Assembly (NCBI GenBank): GCA_022478985.1
Contig: JAKSZP010017335.1
Coordinates: forward strand, 1 to 64,000
DNA from: Massospora cicadina
Lineage: Eukaryota; Entomophthoromycota; Entomophthoromycetes; Entomophthorales; Entomophthoraceae
Length of the DNA: 64,000 bases
Direction of reading: 5' to 3'
Below are positions 22,734 through 34,599 of this stretch, piece after piece. The translations under genes and the position numbers were made by a program. Numbering within the stretch: position 1 is the stretch's first letter; every line of letters begins with the position of its first letter. The notes under the pieces were generated by a model. That model did not search any database. It had not been told where the DNA came from and saw only the letters and a program-made list of their open reading frames with translations.

Positions 22734-23800
22734 TTACCCTCACTTGACTGGATGATAAGGATCCTATTGCTTATATGGCCAGGGGAACTTTGCGTGCACT
22801 TGGTTAACAATCTGACCACTTCAGAGTCCAGGATGGTATAGGCGTCAACACCAGTTTTCTCTATAACTTCAAATAGACCAATCCAAATACTGGCCAACTT
22901 TTGTTTCCATCTGAACCCATGTTGATCATGAGAGAAACATGTAGCCCCCTTTGAACTGAGCAAACCCTCTATGCTGTACCTGATTATAAGCCTATTTCTA
23001 ATCTTCTTGGCTAAACTGAAGGAATATGCTTCAGTTTGCATTTTGATCAATGTGTTCTCAAGGTTAGTCAGATAACGGTGGGATGTCCATTCTGCTGGTG
23101 TCTTCTACACATAAATAAAGCAATTTTGTGAAGAGCTGGGTGTCGCCTGTAGAGTAGTTGAAAGGGGCTCTTCCCCATGGCAGAATGGTAGCTAATATTA
23201 TAGGCAAACATGGCATTAAAAGGAGTTAACTCCAATCAGAAAGTCGATCCATTACTAATTTCTATGGTAAATTCACCGTGATCCCATTAACCCATTCAAC
23301 CATTCCATTGGAATCAGGATGATATGTAGTTTTCAGAACTACGTGGATGCCCATAAGTCATTCAGTTTGGGGAGGATGCGTGAGGTGAAGTTGGTTCCAT
23401 TAATGAAAAGAATGAATTGAGGACAGCCATGTTGCTGGATGATACACTCCATTATGAACTTGGCCACTGTGACTTCCCCCAGATCCTGTATCGCCCACAC
23501 TTCAACCCATCTGGTCAAGTGGTTGATAACCACCAGAATGTATTTACACCAGTTGGCTCCTGTTGGCAGAGGACCAATGATTAAAAAGAAACCGTATGCC
23601 AATCAAAATGTGGTTTCACTAACTGGTATGAGGTCTTCCAGCGGAATGGCTTGTCCACTTGGCACTGGTGGCAACAGGAAATGGTTTCAAGCACATTGAA
23701 GTTTATGCTTTCCCAATAGTACTGAGGACGCAACAACTCTATTATCATGTGTATTCCACCATGTCCAGCTGCCTTATGGGCGCTCTTCTTAGTCCCATGC
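22734..23800 (-). pseudogene. GypB integrase
   Basis: Zinc-binding N-terminus near 23,640-23,720 with ETISCCHQCQ. Core 23339-23602: IIGPLPTGANWCKYILVVIN, then HLTRWVEVWAI, then QHGCPQFILFINGTNFTS, i.e. both conserved aspartates are replaced (VVIN for VVxD, INGTNF for DxGTNF). C-terminal domain 22,740-23,050 with KKIRNRLIIRY, WIGLFEV and DAYTILD. The last codons run to the LTR edge. Catalytic residues are lost, so it is inactive even where open. Confidence 0.9.
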
Positions 23801-23949
23801 CGTGCTGAGGGTCATATTATTTTCACCGCCAAATTGCCAATCCGCTTATACAACCCTATTCGGTTGAGAGGTATTAATTCACATCTCATTTAAAACTTTG
23901 ATCACTTGGGGCAGTTCATTGTTGTATTTCCCGCTGATCATCTTATTGT

Positions 23950-24420
23950 ACATTACATCACTGAGATCTGCCATCACAGCAATGGTTGGAAAATTGAGAT
24001 AGACAGTTGGCATTCTGATGATTTATCCTGGATGATTAAGCATCTAAAAGTCATAGCTTGCAACTTGAGAGCTTATTGAGCTAAACGCCCTTCAGTCTCC
24101 TTTAGTTTCTATAACCAACATATCATTGCATGATCTGTTTTGACCTTAAACTTTACCCCATGAAAGTAGACTCTATTTTTGCTTATATGCATAGATCACA
24201 GTTAAGCACCCTTGCTCTGTCATGGTAAATTATGCTCATGGCAGTTCAGACTTTGACTGCAATATGCAACGGGATGCTCCTCTCCCTAGTCATCTTTCTG
24301 AGAAAGGATCGCCCCAACAGCGGAAAAGGGATGCATCGTCTCAATGATAAACTCCTTATCAAAGTTTGGATAGCATAGAACCGGTGCACTAATTAGCACC
24401 ATTCAAAGTGTATCAAAGGC
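23950..24420 (-). pseudogene. GypB RNase H
   Basis: Minus strand: EFIIETMHPFSAVGAILSQ, GEEHPVAYCSQSLN, HEHN, then ISKNRVYFHGVKFKVKTDHA, MICWL, KLKETEGRLAQ and ALKLQA. This is a nearly complete Ty3/gypsy RNase H interrupted by a few stops. Next to RT in the expected order. Confidence 0.9.
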
Positions 24421-24629
24421 TAATTGATAACTTTTTGTCCATTTAAACACAGCTTTTTTTAATAGCTCAAATAGCGTCCCCCCAACACAGATAAAGTTAG
24501 GGATGAAGCACTGGTAGTAATCAACCATTTTCAAAAAACCTGTATGTCAAGTTTACTATTAGGTGTAGTCATTTTTCAGATGGCCTCTACCTTTGCTGGC
24601 TGTGGTTTCACTTCCTTGGAGTCTACAAC

Positions 24630-25361
24630 AAACACAAAATATATCAACTGATCTTTGAAGAAGTTACATCTTCAAGGCTTAATTTTGATGTTCGCCTCAG
24701 CGAGCTTGCAGAATACTGCTTCTAGATGATTGAGGTGCTCCAAAAAGGTTTGAAAGAAAACATTGCTATTATCAAGGTATATGAGGACACACAACAGCTT
24801 CATGTAGCCAAGGATAGTGTCCATGGCTCATTGGAACGTAGCCGGGGCGTTGCACAGCCCTTGAGGCATATGGGTCAGTTGGAAGAGGTTTTTGGATGTG
24901 ATTACAGCGCATTTCTCCGGTTCTGCTGTGGGTGACTCGATTTGCCAGTACCCTAATATCAAGTCCATTGCTGAGAAATAACGGGCTCTCCTAACTGATC
25001 CATAGCATTGTAAATCCGTGGCAAGGGGTATGAGTCCTTTTTTGTAATACTATTGAGCTTCTGATAGTCTATTACTATGTAATTGGTGCCATCCTTCTTT
25101 TTTACAATCAGAATGGGAAAAACCCATGGACTGTTGGAGGGTTCAAGAATTCCTTGTAATAGCAACTTATCAATTTCCTCCATGACATCTTCTGCTGCCT
25201 TCAATTAGCAGATTGGCCGAGACCTTATGGGGGGATGATCTCCTGTGTCCAATTGATGGACCACCCCGAGCACACCCTAAATCGTGATTGTAAACAGCAA
25301 AAAACTCCTTGTACTTCTGAAAAAAGCTAAAACTTGGTTCTTTCAATTCTTCTGATATCAC
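24630..25361 (-). pseudogene. GypB reverse transcriptase
   Basis: Upstream linker EFFAVYNHDLG and IGH at 25,170-25,361. Then 24959-25204: EEIDKLLLQGILEPSNSPWV, FPILIVKKKDG, IVIDYQKLNSI, DSYPLPRI. Then FSAMDLILGYWQIE (a frame change precedes it), THMPQGLCNAPATFQ, and the catalytic box as YLDN at 24,768-24,779 (the last D is N). EHLNHLEAVF follows. A stop before FSAMDL and another in ATFQxAM break it. Confidence 0.92.
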
Positions 25362-25780
25362 TATTAAATTTTTTAAAAGACTACTGTCATCACTTCAGCT
25401 GGAGCTTGACTATTAAGCCAAATTCATCTAATGAACCAAAATCATGAACCTGAAGGATCTCATCGACTAAAAATCAAGTGTAGATACACCACTAATTGGT
25501 GTCAGCAGATTTGCATTAGTTCGCTCTGGAGATTTGATAACAAAACCTTGATCTCTCCATTCCCTATGATTATAATCCCTGGAGCCACATATAGGTTCAA
25601 GCCGTGTTTGATGATAGGGCCCAAGGACCTCCCCATAGAGCCCAACAATCACTTCCACTTTTAACTCAGTATTCATGAGAACTTGGTGTATAAAATGAAT
25701 AGGTATATGGCCTGAAGCTTGGAGAGGTAACCCTTGATATTCATATATCTGCTGAGGAAGGACCTGAGTCTTATTGTTTG

Positions 25781-26200
25781 TCAATGATAGCAAATTGGAA
25801 TCACCCCATTACTATATGACAGGTTGATGTGGCTCATGTGCACCAGATCCTTCGGCACTCCACTAAAGGTAACATAAATTGGGATCTTTTGTAATAAAAT
25901 GATAAGGGTCTCCTCTGTCATATCAACGAAAGCCCAAAAATGTCTCAGGAAGACAGTTCCATTTAACAATTTGTAATTTTTGGTTGGCAGCACAATCACC
26001 AAAGCTACAACAACAATGGACCTGAACCACAATGGTAGCGCACTGTACACTCCCTCAGAGATGGTGCTTTCAGCTCAAGCGGTCCCATACACAATTTGAT
26101 GATCCGCATCAGGTTTTAACATCAACTTCGCCTTTCAACTTAGTGCAAACTATGTTGATTGGAGAGCCTGTATCTACTATAGTGCGAACTATATCATTCA
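25781..26200 (-). pseudogene. GypB aspartic protease
   Basis: Minus strand: IVRTIVDTGSPINIVCTKL near 26,120-26,180, with the active-site DTG intact. Then a frame change and YSALPLWFRSIVVVALVIVL at 25,985-26,045, the block that also follows the active site in GypA and GypD. Confidence 0.85.
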
Positions 26201-26210
26201 TACAAAAATA

Positions 26211-28100
26211 TCACAGTATGTACACTCGTAATAAGAAGAATATTGATTGTTTAACTATGTGTATATTTACAGGATCTCTTTTTCCCAGAAAACTCATTAT
26301 CCCCTCACTGACTTTGGGGTATCCTTTAACAATGGCATCTACTGAAAGGGCAATCTTTACTCCTTTCAGAGTTGGCACATCCACAGCAGAATCTGGTTTG
26401 TATAAAGAAGCTTGATCAAGCATTTGGAAGGCGTACAGCTTCTGTTGCTCCAAGGATCCGTCATCATCCATGGCCTTGGCTTGAGCTCGTGTTACTACAC
26501 TCACTCCTCCAACTGGCTGATGATATAAAATTCTGTCATCGTGCTGAGGGACTTCCACGGATATACTACTATTGATTCAGGTATGTTTGGGGTTAGGATT
26601 GTGGAGGTAAAGAGTCATGTCTCTACTCCACTCCCGCTTTTCCCAGGTAGTATTGATCTTGTTGCACATAATGCACATGATGGTTAGGGTAGATTTGTAC
26701 CAAGTGGCCAGGGTAACCACATTCATAGCAACTAAACCCATAAGAGCCACGTCTATGATTTTCATTGGAGGATCTAGATTGGAAAGTTTGGGGTTGTTTG
26801 TCGTAACCAGTGACTGGTCAGTAAGAATTGCTAATTTTTGCATAACTAGGTCCTGATTGGTAGTTAGGTTGCTAGAATTTTCATAATTGGCCCCAGGGCG
26901 ATAGTCAAACTGTTAGGAATAATTCAGTAGAGGTTGAGGCACGGAATTATAGTAAGGTAAAGGGTTGCTAGGCGGGAAGTGTGTAGGATGAGTGTATTTT
27001 CCTGAGTAAGAGGGTACAGAAGGAGCAGTAGTTTTCTGCTCCCTATTTCATGGTGGGAAGCTAGGGATATGCGACGCAATAACTATACAATTTTAAGCAG
27101 CGGAACGTCATCATCCAGAATCAGTGAACTGATATTGTGAAGCTCTCAGTATGGTTTTACCATGATGGTCATTGCGATGCACATCTTGGCTTCCACTAAG
27201 TATCCTGCCCTAATCAACATGTGAGCTTCCATTGTAAATTGATCATTGAACGCCATGAGAGTCTCATTATGGCGGAATTTAATTGTCAAAAAAATTATTC
27301 TGCCTTTCACTGAAAAATCTTTGATGTGCCCCCAAACAGTTAAAGCATGGTATTCATCACATCCTGGTAGATAATGGAGCTGCTAGGAAGATAGCAGGTG
27401 ACTTGATTTGCACTCCCAACATCCAAAGTAGATATTAATAGATTTGCTTTTAATTGGTTGGATGTACCTTCTGCTGCAAATACAAACTATTTGAAGGAGC
27501 CATGGATGTTCCCATTTCAATCAAAGGGGGAAAATTTTTTTTATTGACCTCCTCATCCCACTCATGACTTTTTGGGGCATACTGAGGAGTGGGTCAGGAC
27601 CTAAAAGCAGTTTCTTGATGAGAAGCTGGTCCAGCAGAAGTTGAAATGTCCGCTACTTCAGAGGGGAGCATGACCTTCTGCCATGGGTAGCACCGCCATC
27701 ACTTGAGGGAATTAGCGCACTGACTCATAATAATAACCAGAGCTACTATCCTAGGTTAGTAGCTCTGACCAGCGTCATATATCCTCCTAGTATTGTAACC
27801 CCTTGTCATATTACTCTGACCAATGAGAGGGCTGAGAGGCACTGGTCAATTTCTGCTCAGCGTGGTACAGTTTCTCGGTGGTGTCAACCAAAATATTGGT
27901 GAGTTCCTTGTTTTGTTGTCCAAAAATTTGCATTTGACTAAATGTGCTATCAAGCTGGTGTATAACATCTTTGTTTTTCTTGAAGCAGATCATCCTGTTT
28001 CTTGAGCATTGCATCTAAAGTGAATTTTATTTCTCATAATTGGCTGGTGCAGTTCTTCATGAAGATTCACCAGCAACATTGGCTTTTTGTGACATAGCCG
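26211..28100 (-). pseudogene. GypB Gag and Gag-Pol linker
   Basis: N-terminal coiled coil at 27811-28014 (FGQQNKELTNILVDTTEKLY). Zinc knuckle near 26,700-26,740 reading FSCYECGYPGHLVQ, with the last cysteine changed to tyrosine. Linker at 26211-26558 with GGVSVVTRAQAKAMDDD, typical of the Gag-protease junction of this clade, followed by GVKIALSVDAIVKGYPKV. Central Gag is frame-shifted. Confidence 0.75.
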
Positions 28101-28140
28101 GCAAGTGGAGATTTTTTATAGTGGTTGATCAATGGGCCCC

Positions 28141-28155
28141 CTCTAGTGAGCACCA
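28141..28155 (-). other. GypB primer-binding site
   Basis: The minus strand TGGTGCTCACTAGAGGGGGC starts 1 nt inside the 5' LTR. GypE and GypD carry diverged versions of the same site. Confidence 0.75.
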
Positions 28156-28156
28156 C

Positions 28157-28706
28157 TGTTATAATTTTAGGGAGTATTTTTGAAATCCACTATAAGGGTT
28201 GCACAGATCAAACCCAATGAGCAACGGGCAGATGATGTGAGGATTGTTGATCCTTCAAACAGATTAAAAATATAAGAAAATAGGAGCAATCATCTGACAA
28301 AACTTTTAGTTATTTTTAAAATACAGCGACTCTTTGCTGTTACACTCTCTCTACTACTAACTAACTACTATTATCAAACACCTATCTCATTTTATATACC
28401 AGCAACTTTGGACGACGCCGCTCTCATAGCTTATCCTATTCTATTCCACCAATTATTCTTGGTTCTGGCTTATTATTCTTCAGCTCTCTATCGCCCTAAT
28501 TTGAGGCGATCTAATTTTTATTCATCGAATGTTGACATCACCTTATCGCCTTATTTGGTGATGATCCAATCAAAACCCATTATAACCCAATATCACCTCA
28601 TCTTGAGGCACATAAATAATTATAACTAATAACATGGTCAGCGGATTTTTCGCAATCTGCCATAGCTATTTCAGGATTAACATCCAGTCATATTGGAATT
28701 GCAACA
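28157..28706 (-). repeat. GypB 5' LTR
   Basis: 550 bp, TGTTATAATTTTAGGG to GAATTGCAACA. Partner of 22,185-22,733. Confidence 0.95.
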
Positions 28707-28711
28707 GGGTG

Positions 28712-29338
28712 GTATCATCTTCTCTGGGTATTACTTGATTATAGATTTTATGTTATGCTTTTCAACACCTAGTTCTTGCGATGATGCTCCTTTAGTGTGT
28801 CTGACATCATGTTTTTGAGCAAAATTCAAGAATTGCTTGTAGTCCAAATTTGTTAAAAGTTACTTGAGAGTTTAATCATTCCCATCAGGCAGAATTTGGT
28901 GAAATCATCATTTCGTCATCAGCGAGTTTTAGATTATTTTAGCCCCCAAAGCATGAATGGGGTTTATTTTTAAAGTGATCATGGGAGATGTCATCATCTC
29001 TATTAAGTAAATTGACTGAAGCGTTAAGTTTAAAATATTTTGCATGGCATCACTTTGTTTCTAGGGTATTTTTCTTGCCTCGCCTGAATTTATAAAAAAT
29101 AACTTGTTCCATTACATCCATGGTGGGTAATTTACCTGCACTTATGACCATTCAGGGGTAAACTGCTCTTTCCGCTGGATGAGGAATGATCTGCTGGTAT
29201 GCACATGGCCTCATCATGACACTTACCCACCTAGTATAAGACTAAGGGAATGAAAAAATGTCGCGCATGTACTCTATTAAATACAATGTTAGTATCATCA
29301 TCCAGATAAGATATTCAGCTCCTTTTATTTCTATAACA
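28712..29338 (-). repeat. GypC 3' LTR, second part
   Basis: Continues the LTR after the GypB insertion (right flank after GGGTG: GTATCATCTTCT, compare CTATATCTTCT at 61,246). Further shared blocks include GGAATGATCTGCTGGTATGC here and GGAATGATCCACTGGTATGC near 61,706. The inner end is set at a CTATAACA by comparison with GTGTTACA at 61,868; it could be off by tens of bases. Minus-strand translation includes CIPADHSSSS, so LTR and pol may overlap. Confidence 0.55.
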
Positions 29339-29439
29339 GTAGCAGGCCTAGTCCAGATGGCCTGTAACTTCTCTGGCTGTGATCCCTGTAGATGATCGAA
29401 CAAAACCTTTTCCTCTAGGCTAAACCTTGGTGGCCTAGT

Positions 29440-30180
29440 TCATCTCTTACTCTCCCGTTGACTTTGAGGGATAGTCAACACAATATTGTTTAAATCTCCA
29501 ATTAAATTATGATAATAAGTTACTATCTTCTGCTATTAGCTTCCAGATGACAGGTACTATGGTCTACTGTGATGATCAGTACTTCTAGGGCCAGAAGAGA
29601 TGCCTCTCACCCATACAGGGCTTTAAAAAGGGACATCCAAATATTTTTGGTGGTGGCTCAACTTGTAAGCCAATAATGATAATGAGAGCAACTTATTTCT
29701 TTTAGATTTGTATTTGAGGGCTATTTTCTTTAAAATCCCTCATAAGGTTCCAATGACTGCTCAACATTTCTATTTGATGATGGGGTGTAGGGAGTGGAAC
29801 TGTTGCTTCAGTCCCAAATAGGTAGATTAACTTTCTCACCACTTATGAGATGAAATCATCCCCATTGTCTCAAAGTAAAACTCTGAGGGTAATCATGCCT
29901 TGTGATGACTTGAGTGTAATAGAATAAATAATTTTGTGTTGCATTTTTTGACCGTGGAGGCCTCAACCCAATTGTTGAAGTGATCAATCTCTACTAAATT
30001 AATTCTGATCTTCTGGAGGCAGTTGGTAGTGATACCAAAACGTCAATTGGTTAATTTCTGAAGGGAGCTGTAGGGGAGATCAGCGTATACCAAATCACTT
30101 TTCCAGAGAGCAGAAACTCGCACACAGTATGCATAACTCTAAAACTTGATGCACTTCATCAGACATACACTCTCAGTATA
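29440..30180 (-). pseudogene. GypC integrase
   Basis: Minus strand, about 29,720-30,080: INLVEIDHFNNWVEASTVKK (first aspartate kept), then SSQGMITLRVLL, a stop, DNGDDFIS (second catalytic aspartate kept), VVRKL, FGTEAT, PHHQIEMLSSHW. This is the D,D core of a Ty3/gypsy integrase. A C-terminal VTGHLD is seen near 29,350. Several stops. Confidence 0.8.
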
Positions 30181-30439
30181 ATCTCTTTAAGGGTTCCAGA
30201 GTTTTCTGAAATCTTCCATGGCCCACATGCTTATGAGCTTTTATTAACAACGCCATTAAGTCAATGGGCTGAATATAGGGGTATCACTTGTTCTTTCCTT
30301 CTTCTGTAGGTTTCCATTGGCATACTGGATGTCTTTAGAACGTCTCCTTAGGACGCTTTTAACTACATATTTTTCATCCTTCCAGGCATCTTCTGGTAAC
30401 CCAATATAGTTGTAAATTCAATCACTCTCTGGAGCTTGT

Positions 30440-30900
30440 AAGTAGAACACCGGCGATTGCAATAGGCCATTAGCGTTCAGGTGTTTGTTCCCTTCTCAGT
30501 GTATGATCTTGAAGTGATAGCCTTGGAGGAGTAAGGACCAGCAGGCAAGGCGTCCGTCAGGATCCTTTATGTTCCACAACCAGTGGTGCAACGTGTTATC
30601 TGTAACTACACTAAAATGTACACCATACTAGTAAAATATGAAGTTTTTACTGGCTTGAATCACTGCCAGGTATTTTGTTCAGTGACTTTGTAGATTTTCT
30701 TCGCTTTGCTAAAATCTTGGAATAATATTTAATCAGGTGATCCACCCCATCTTCATCTAATTGAGATAGAAGCGCCAAGTCTTATGCAACTGGCGTCGGT
30801 ATAGAGGTTAAAATTTCGTTGACTCAATTTAGGCCAAGATTGGCACCTCTGACTTCTTGCCTATAACTCCGCAAAGACCTGTTACTGTACCAGGCGCCAC
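30440..30900 (-). pseudogene. GypC RNase H (strongly decayed)
   Basis: Located between the RT and integrase remnants on the minus strand. Short pieces fit the family, such as a DGRLACWSLL-like stretch near 30,540 and an LDEDGVD-like start near 30,750. No stretch longer than about 20 codons is convincing; the call rests mainly on position. Confidence 0.5.
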
Positions 30901-30999
30901 TCAAACTTCTTTTCCTAGGTAAGCAGGTATGTGAGGGTGCCACCAAGTCCACAAAATGGGAATGATCTGCCAGTAATATCCCACCATTCTAATGAGCAC

Positions 31000-31671
31000 T
31001 TGGATATCCCCCATGCTCCTGGGTGGCTCCTTAGCCGCGATGGCTTTCACCTACCAAAATTTAAGGCTTAATTCCACTAAGGGCTGATCTCATGCTAAGT
31101 AACTCTAACTACCTGGAAAGGAGCACTGTTCCCATTCAACTAAAAATAAGATGCGTGCAGTCATGTAATGTCCTCTTAGAGGTGCTGTAAATGCTCATGG
31201 AATATTTTCTTGAATACAGTATAACCTCAAGATAGATCAGCATGCCTGATAACTTGATATTACTGAAAATGTGATACATAACACGTTGGAAGGTAGCAGG
31301 GGCGTTAAAGAGCACCTGCAGCATCCTCTTGGATTTAACTAATCCTTGACTACTAATCAGGATGTATTTCTCCTGAAATTCTGGCGAATTCTCCATCTTT
31401 CAGTAGCCGTTGGTCAAATCCAACGATGAAAAGTACTTCAAGCTATCCAGGCATTTCAGAATCATTGATGCGCAGGAGCGGGTAAGAAAACTCCTTAGTT
31501 ATCTTATATTAACATGCGGTAGCCCATGACTATTCTATTGGTTCCATCTTTTTGCATACAAGAATTAGAGGAGAGGCTGGGACTCTTCAATGGTCTGATT
31601 AGTCCTGCTTTGACTATTTGTTTAAGCTTATAAGTGTTAAGGGCGTCCTCTGCTTTCAAGAAGTTGTAGGA
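31000..31671 (-). pseudogene. GypC reverse transcriptase, main part
   Basis: From 31671 leftwards on the minus strand: LNTYKLKQIVKAGLIRPLKS, then QKDGTNRIVMGYR (KKDG block), then FQEKYILISSQGLVKSKRM, NAPATFQRVMYHIFSN and SGMLIYLEVILYSR, where YLEV stands for YLDD. GypD inserted at 31671. The missing upstream end is found at 52,658-52,808 and beyond. Confidence 0.85.
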
Positions 31672-32787
31672 TGTAAAATTTTAAGCTTAGTGTCACTCAG
31701 CTGCAACCTGTATCAAGGACTACATTAAACTTTTTAAATCTACTGCTTAGGTTTTGATGTGTGCGTATTAATAGATTGTTGATAATAGTTAATGGTTTGT
31801 CAATAGTATCAAACCTACCGCCCTAGTTGAGATTCTAACAACTAAATTTAGTATAGTAATAAAGCCTACTAGATCTAACGCTCTCCCTTCTAGTCCTTGC
31901 AGGAACTTCAGGAATCAAGAGAACTTCATCCTCTGACTCTTCCTCCTGTAAAAAACTTACCTTTTTAGTAGTATCAGAGGTTCTCACTTACACTCTTAAC
32001 GCAGGAGCCCTTGAGATCTTGATAGCATTAAATAAACTTAGGATCTCTATTCTTTAACTCTAAACCCATGAGTTGATTTTACACTAAAGGTATAGCATTA
32101 TAAATAATTTATTATGAATCTTCAAGTTTAATATGCTTTATTTCATAAAAAATTAATAGATTTTATAAAAGAGACGCCCAACTATTCCGTTGGCACCCCA
32201 GTAGGAAATACAGCTATTGCCAATGGATTACCCTCTGGAGATGTCCAAAATGATATTCTTCCTCTTCCTTTTAGTCAGATTTCGCTGCTAACAAAAAGTT
32301 GACCCTTCTGGGTTGAAACAATACCATTTATTAACGCCTTTGCTTAACTCCATTGGATTGTCCTCTTTAAACTAGCAACCTGCTTAGGTTATGTGACTTC
32401 TCCCATTATCAGCAGGTCGCTTTACCTAAAAGGTTAGATTGCAAGTTACCACTAAAGCGTTTTCAATGCCCAGAAACTAATAAAAAATACCTTTATCATT
32501 CTGTGACAAACTCTTATTGACTCATATAGAATCTAGATCAACAATTATCAAATCAATAATCAAATCACTTGTTTTTTTATCAGGCATTCTTTATAATAAA
32601 AATTTACTAATCTGGTGAATTTGAATTACAAAGGATTAGTTGATACTTCCACTAGAAATTATGACTAACAATAGTTATTATTTTCTATAATAACTCATAT
32701 TCATAAGGGTTTAATCTTTCAGTGGAAAAGCAAGTATTTAAATGATCTGATTAAGCTGGATAATGTGGTCATAATGAAATACCAACA
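31672..32787 (-). repeat. GypD 3' LTR
   Basis: 1116 bp, TGTAAAATTTTAAGC to AAATACCAACA. The purine-rich GCGGGAGGATG (minus strand, from 32788) abuts it, fitting a PPT. Intact, so it shows what the split 5' LTR looked like. Confidence 0.85.
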
Positions 32788-33468
32788 CATCCTCCCGCTT
32801 GACCAGATTATACAGCAAAAGATAGAAATCTAAGAAGGGAGCCGCCTTGGGCTGTGGGCATAATTTGGACATCATATTTAAACTTGATTTCTCAGCGCTT
32901 GGTCTTGTCCTTAGTCAATGCATCCCATTCTCATCTTGGCAATGTAGCTCCTCTTCTCCTTTCCAGACTTGATACTGCCTCACTTAAGTGTGGATCCGAT
33001 AGCCTCTTGATGTACCAGGTCTACTTTGGTTTATTTTACTAAAAATATATGTGGAAATCCTGTATCTCCCCAAGGTGGGCTTCATAAACTCCATGCCATT
33101 TAGAAGGAAATTTTTGGTCAGCTTCGTTGACTCCTTGGTTCCTGTACTCCCCCAGGATGGGATTTCCAATTACTTATCAGAGCAGATCTTCTTCCTCAAC
33201 TTCTGCCACTTCAAGGTGGACCCAGTATCAACACAAGCTGATCCTGCTGACATTCATGGTCCTTTTTAATTCCATTGTAATTCATCCTACATGTATTGTA
33301 AGTCATAACCTTCTCCCCACTAGACAATGGAAGGTGGGATCACAGCTTGATACTCTTGATTAAAGTAATAAAAACTGAAACTATTAAGTTATTCATTTTT
33401 TCATAATTTTTATCTCTTATATCATTTTCTGTATATTTTTGCAATAGGACTTAAACTATTATCAGTAT
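32788..33468 (-). pseudogene. GypD post-integrase region
   Basis: Between the 3' LTR and LinA copy 1. A 61-codon minus frame at 32984-33169 (FLLNGMEFMKPTLGRYRIST) could be the end of the integrase C-terminal domain; a chromodomain or known motif is not visible. Heavily decayed. Confidence 0.35.
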
Positions 33469-33613
33469 GTCAGAGGTACTTCTCGATTTATTGTGGGGAA
33501 GGCCGACCATGGGACGGACACTTCCAAATATGACTCAGACGAGACAAAACTTAGTACCAGGTGAGGCACCCCAGAGAAGCGATGCTATCTCTTGTTGCCA
33601 GCGGGAACGCCAC

Positions 33614-34380
33614 TTATGGGAAGGGGGAGGGAACGTGTGTAGGGGGCGTAGCCACTATTGAGCACGTGTGGAGGAAGGGGTCTGATTTAATGAACCAGAC
33701 TGGGAACCAGGAGGAGACCAGCTGCCAGCGACGTGGTGGGAGATATCCAAACATCCACGCTTGAAAGTGATCCACCAAATGAGACCAGAATCTGTGGACA
33801 GCTTTAGGGAGGGTGGGGATGGATCCGGCGATGGCATCCAAGACAATCGTGTGGATAGTCCACATGGCGATTGCAACCACCAGAGCACGAAGGGAGGGTG
33901 GGAGGGGGAGGCCATTGATGAAGCAAACATATCTCTTGACAGACTGAAGGGATGTGTTTGATCCTGGCCTAGCAGACGTTGGACTTCGCGCCATATTACT
34001 TTAGAGGTGGGGCACTTCTCCAGGCGGTGAAACAGCGTTCCATACTGGCCACACACGACACAGGATGAGTGTAAAGCATTAGAGCGCTCAGCTGTACGAT
34101 ACACTCGCCTCAGGCAGCGCCACACATGGGAGCGGACTTGAGGCTGCAACAGAGGATGGTGTGCGGATTTCCAGATAGTCTTTTGGGTCTCAGTGGAATA
34201 AGGGATGTCCATCATGTCCAGGTAGTCCACCCTGGATAGGACTTGGGGTCGAATGGGGATCACGCCATCATGGATGGGTAGCCCCTGTACCTCTTGTGTG
34301 AACTGAGGAGAGGGGCGGCCTCTTTGGGTTGTATGTCCACTAATACGAATTCTTCACTCTGTGCTTCGCATGGAGAGTAG
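33614..34380 (-). pseudogene. LinA copy 1, ORF2 C-terminal region with zinc finger
   Basis: Open frame 33655-34263 (202 codons): RVDYLDMMDIPYS, SHVWRCLRRVY, then CVVCGQYGTLFHRLEKCP followed by VIWREVQRLL. The C-x2-C-x8-H-x4-C pattern is that of the zinc-binding domain found after many LINE reverse transcriptases. The frame then changes near 33,960 and continues as ALVVAIAMWTIHTI. It is probably needed for RNA or DNA target binding in the family. Confidence 0.8.
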
Positions 34381-34599
34381 GATTCGTTTGTAGTGGGTTT
34401 TGGTCCCGTGAGGACCTGTGGCTGATGTGTGTGATGCGAGGTATTTCATCAGGGAGTGGGGGTTTGATGGATTGTTGAGGCCCAAGGCTCAGGAGAAGTT
34501 GGAGCGGGCCGCGCGGGACCAGTGTTGGGATGGGAGTGTAGGAGCAGTGACGGCCGCAATCCAGGTGCCTAGGATCTTGGCGGCATGGGCTTTGAAGTC

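Larger units (their letters stand above)
22185..28706 (-). mobile_element. GypB: complete, inactivated Ty3/gypsy element inserted in the GypC LTR
   Basis: Minus strand, 6.5 kb, LTRs of 549 and 550 bp, with PPT, PBS and all gag-pol domains. Flanked by an exact 5-bp duplication GGGTG (22180-22184 and 28707-28711). The uninterrupted form of its target is visible at about 61,241-61,245, in the other GypC LTR, with a single GGGTG and continuous flanks. It has fewer frame breaks than GypA or GypD, so it is probably younger. Confidence 0.95.
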
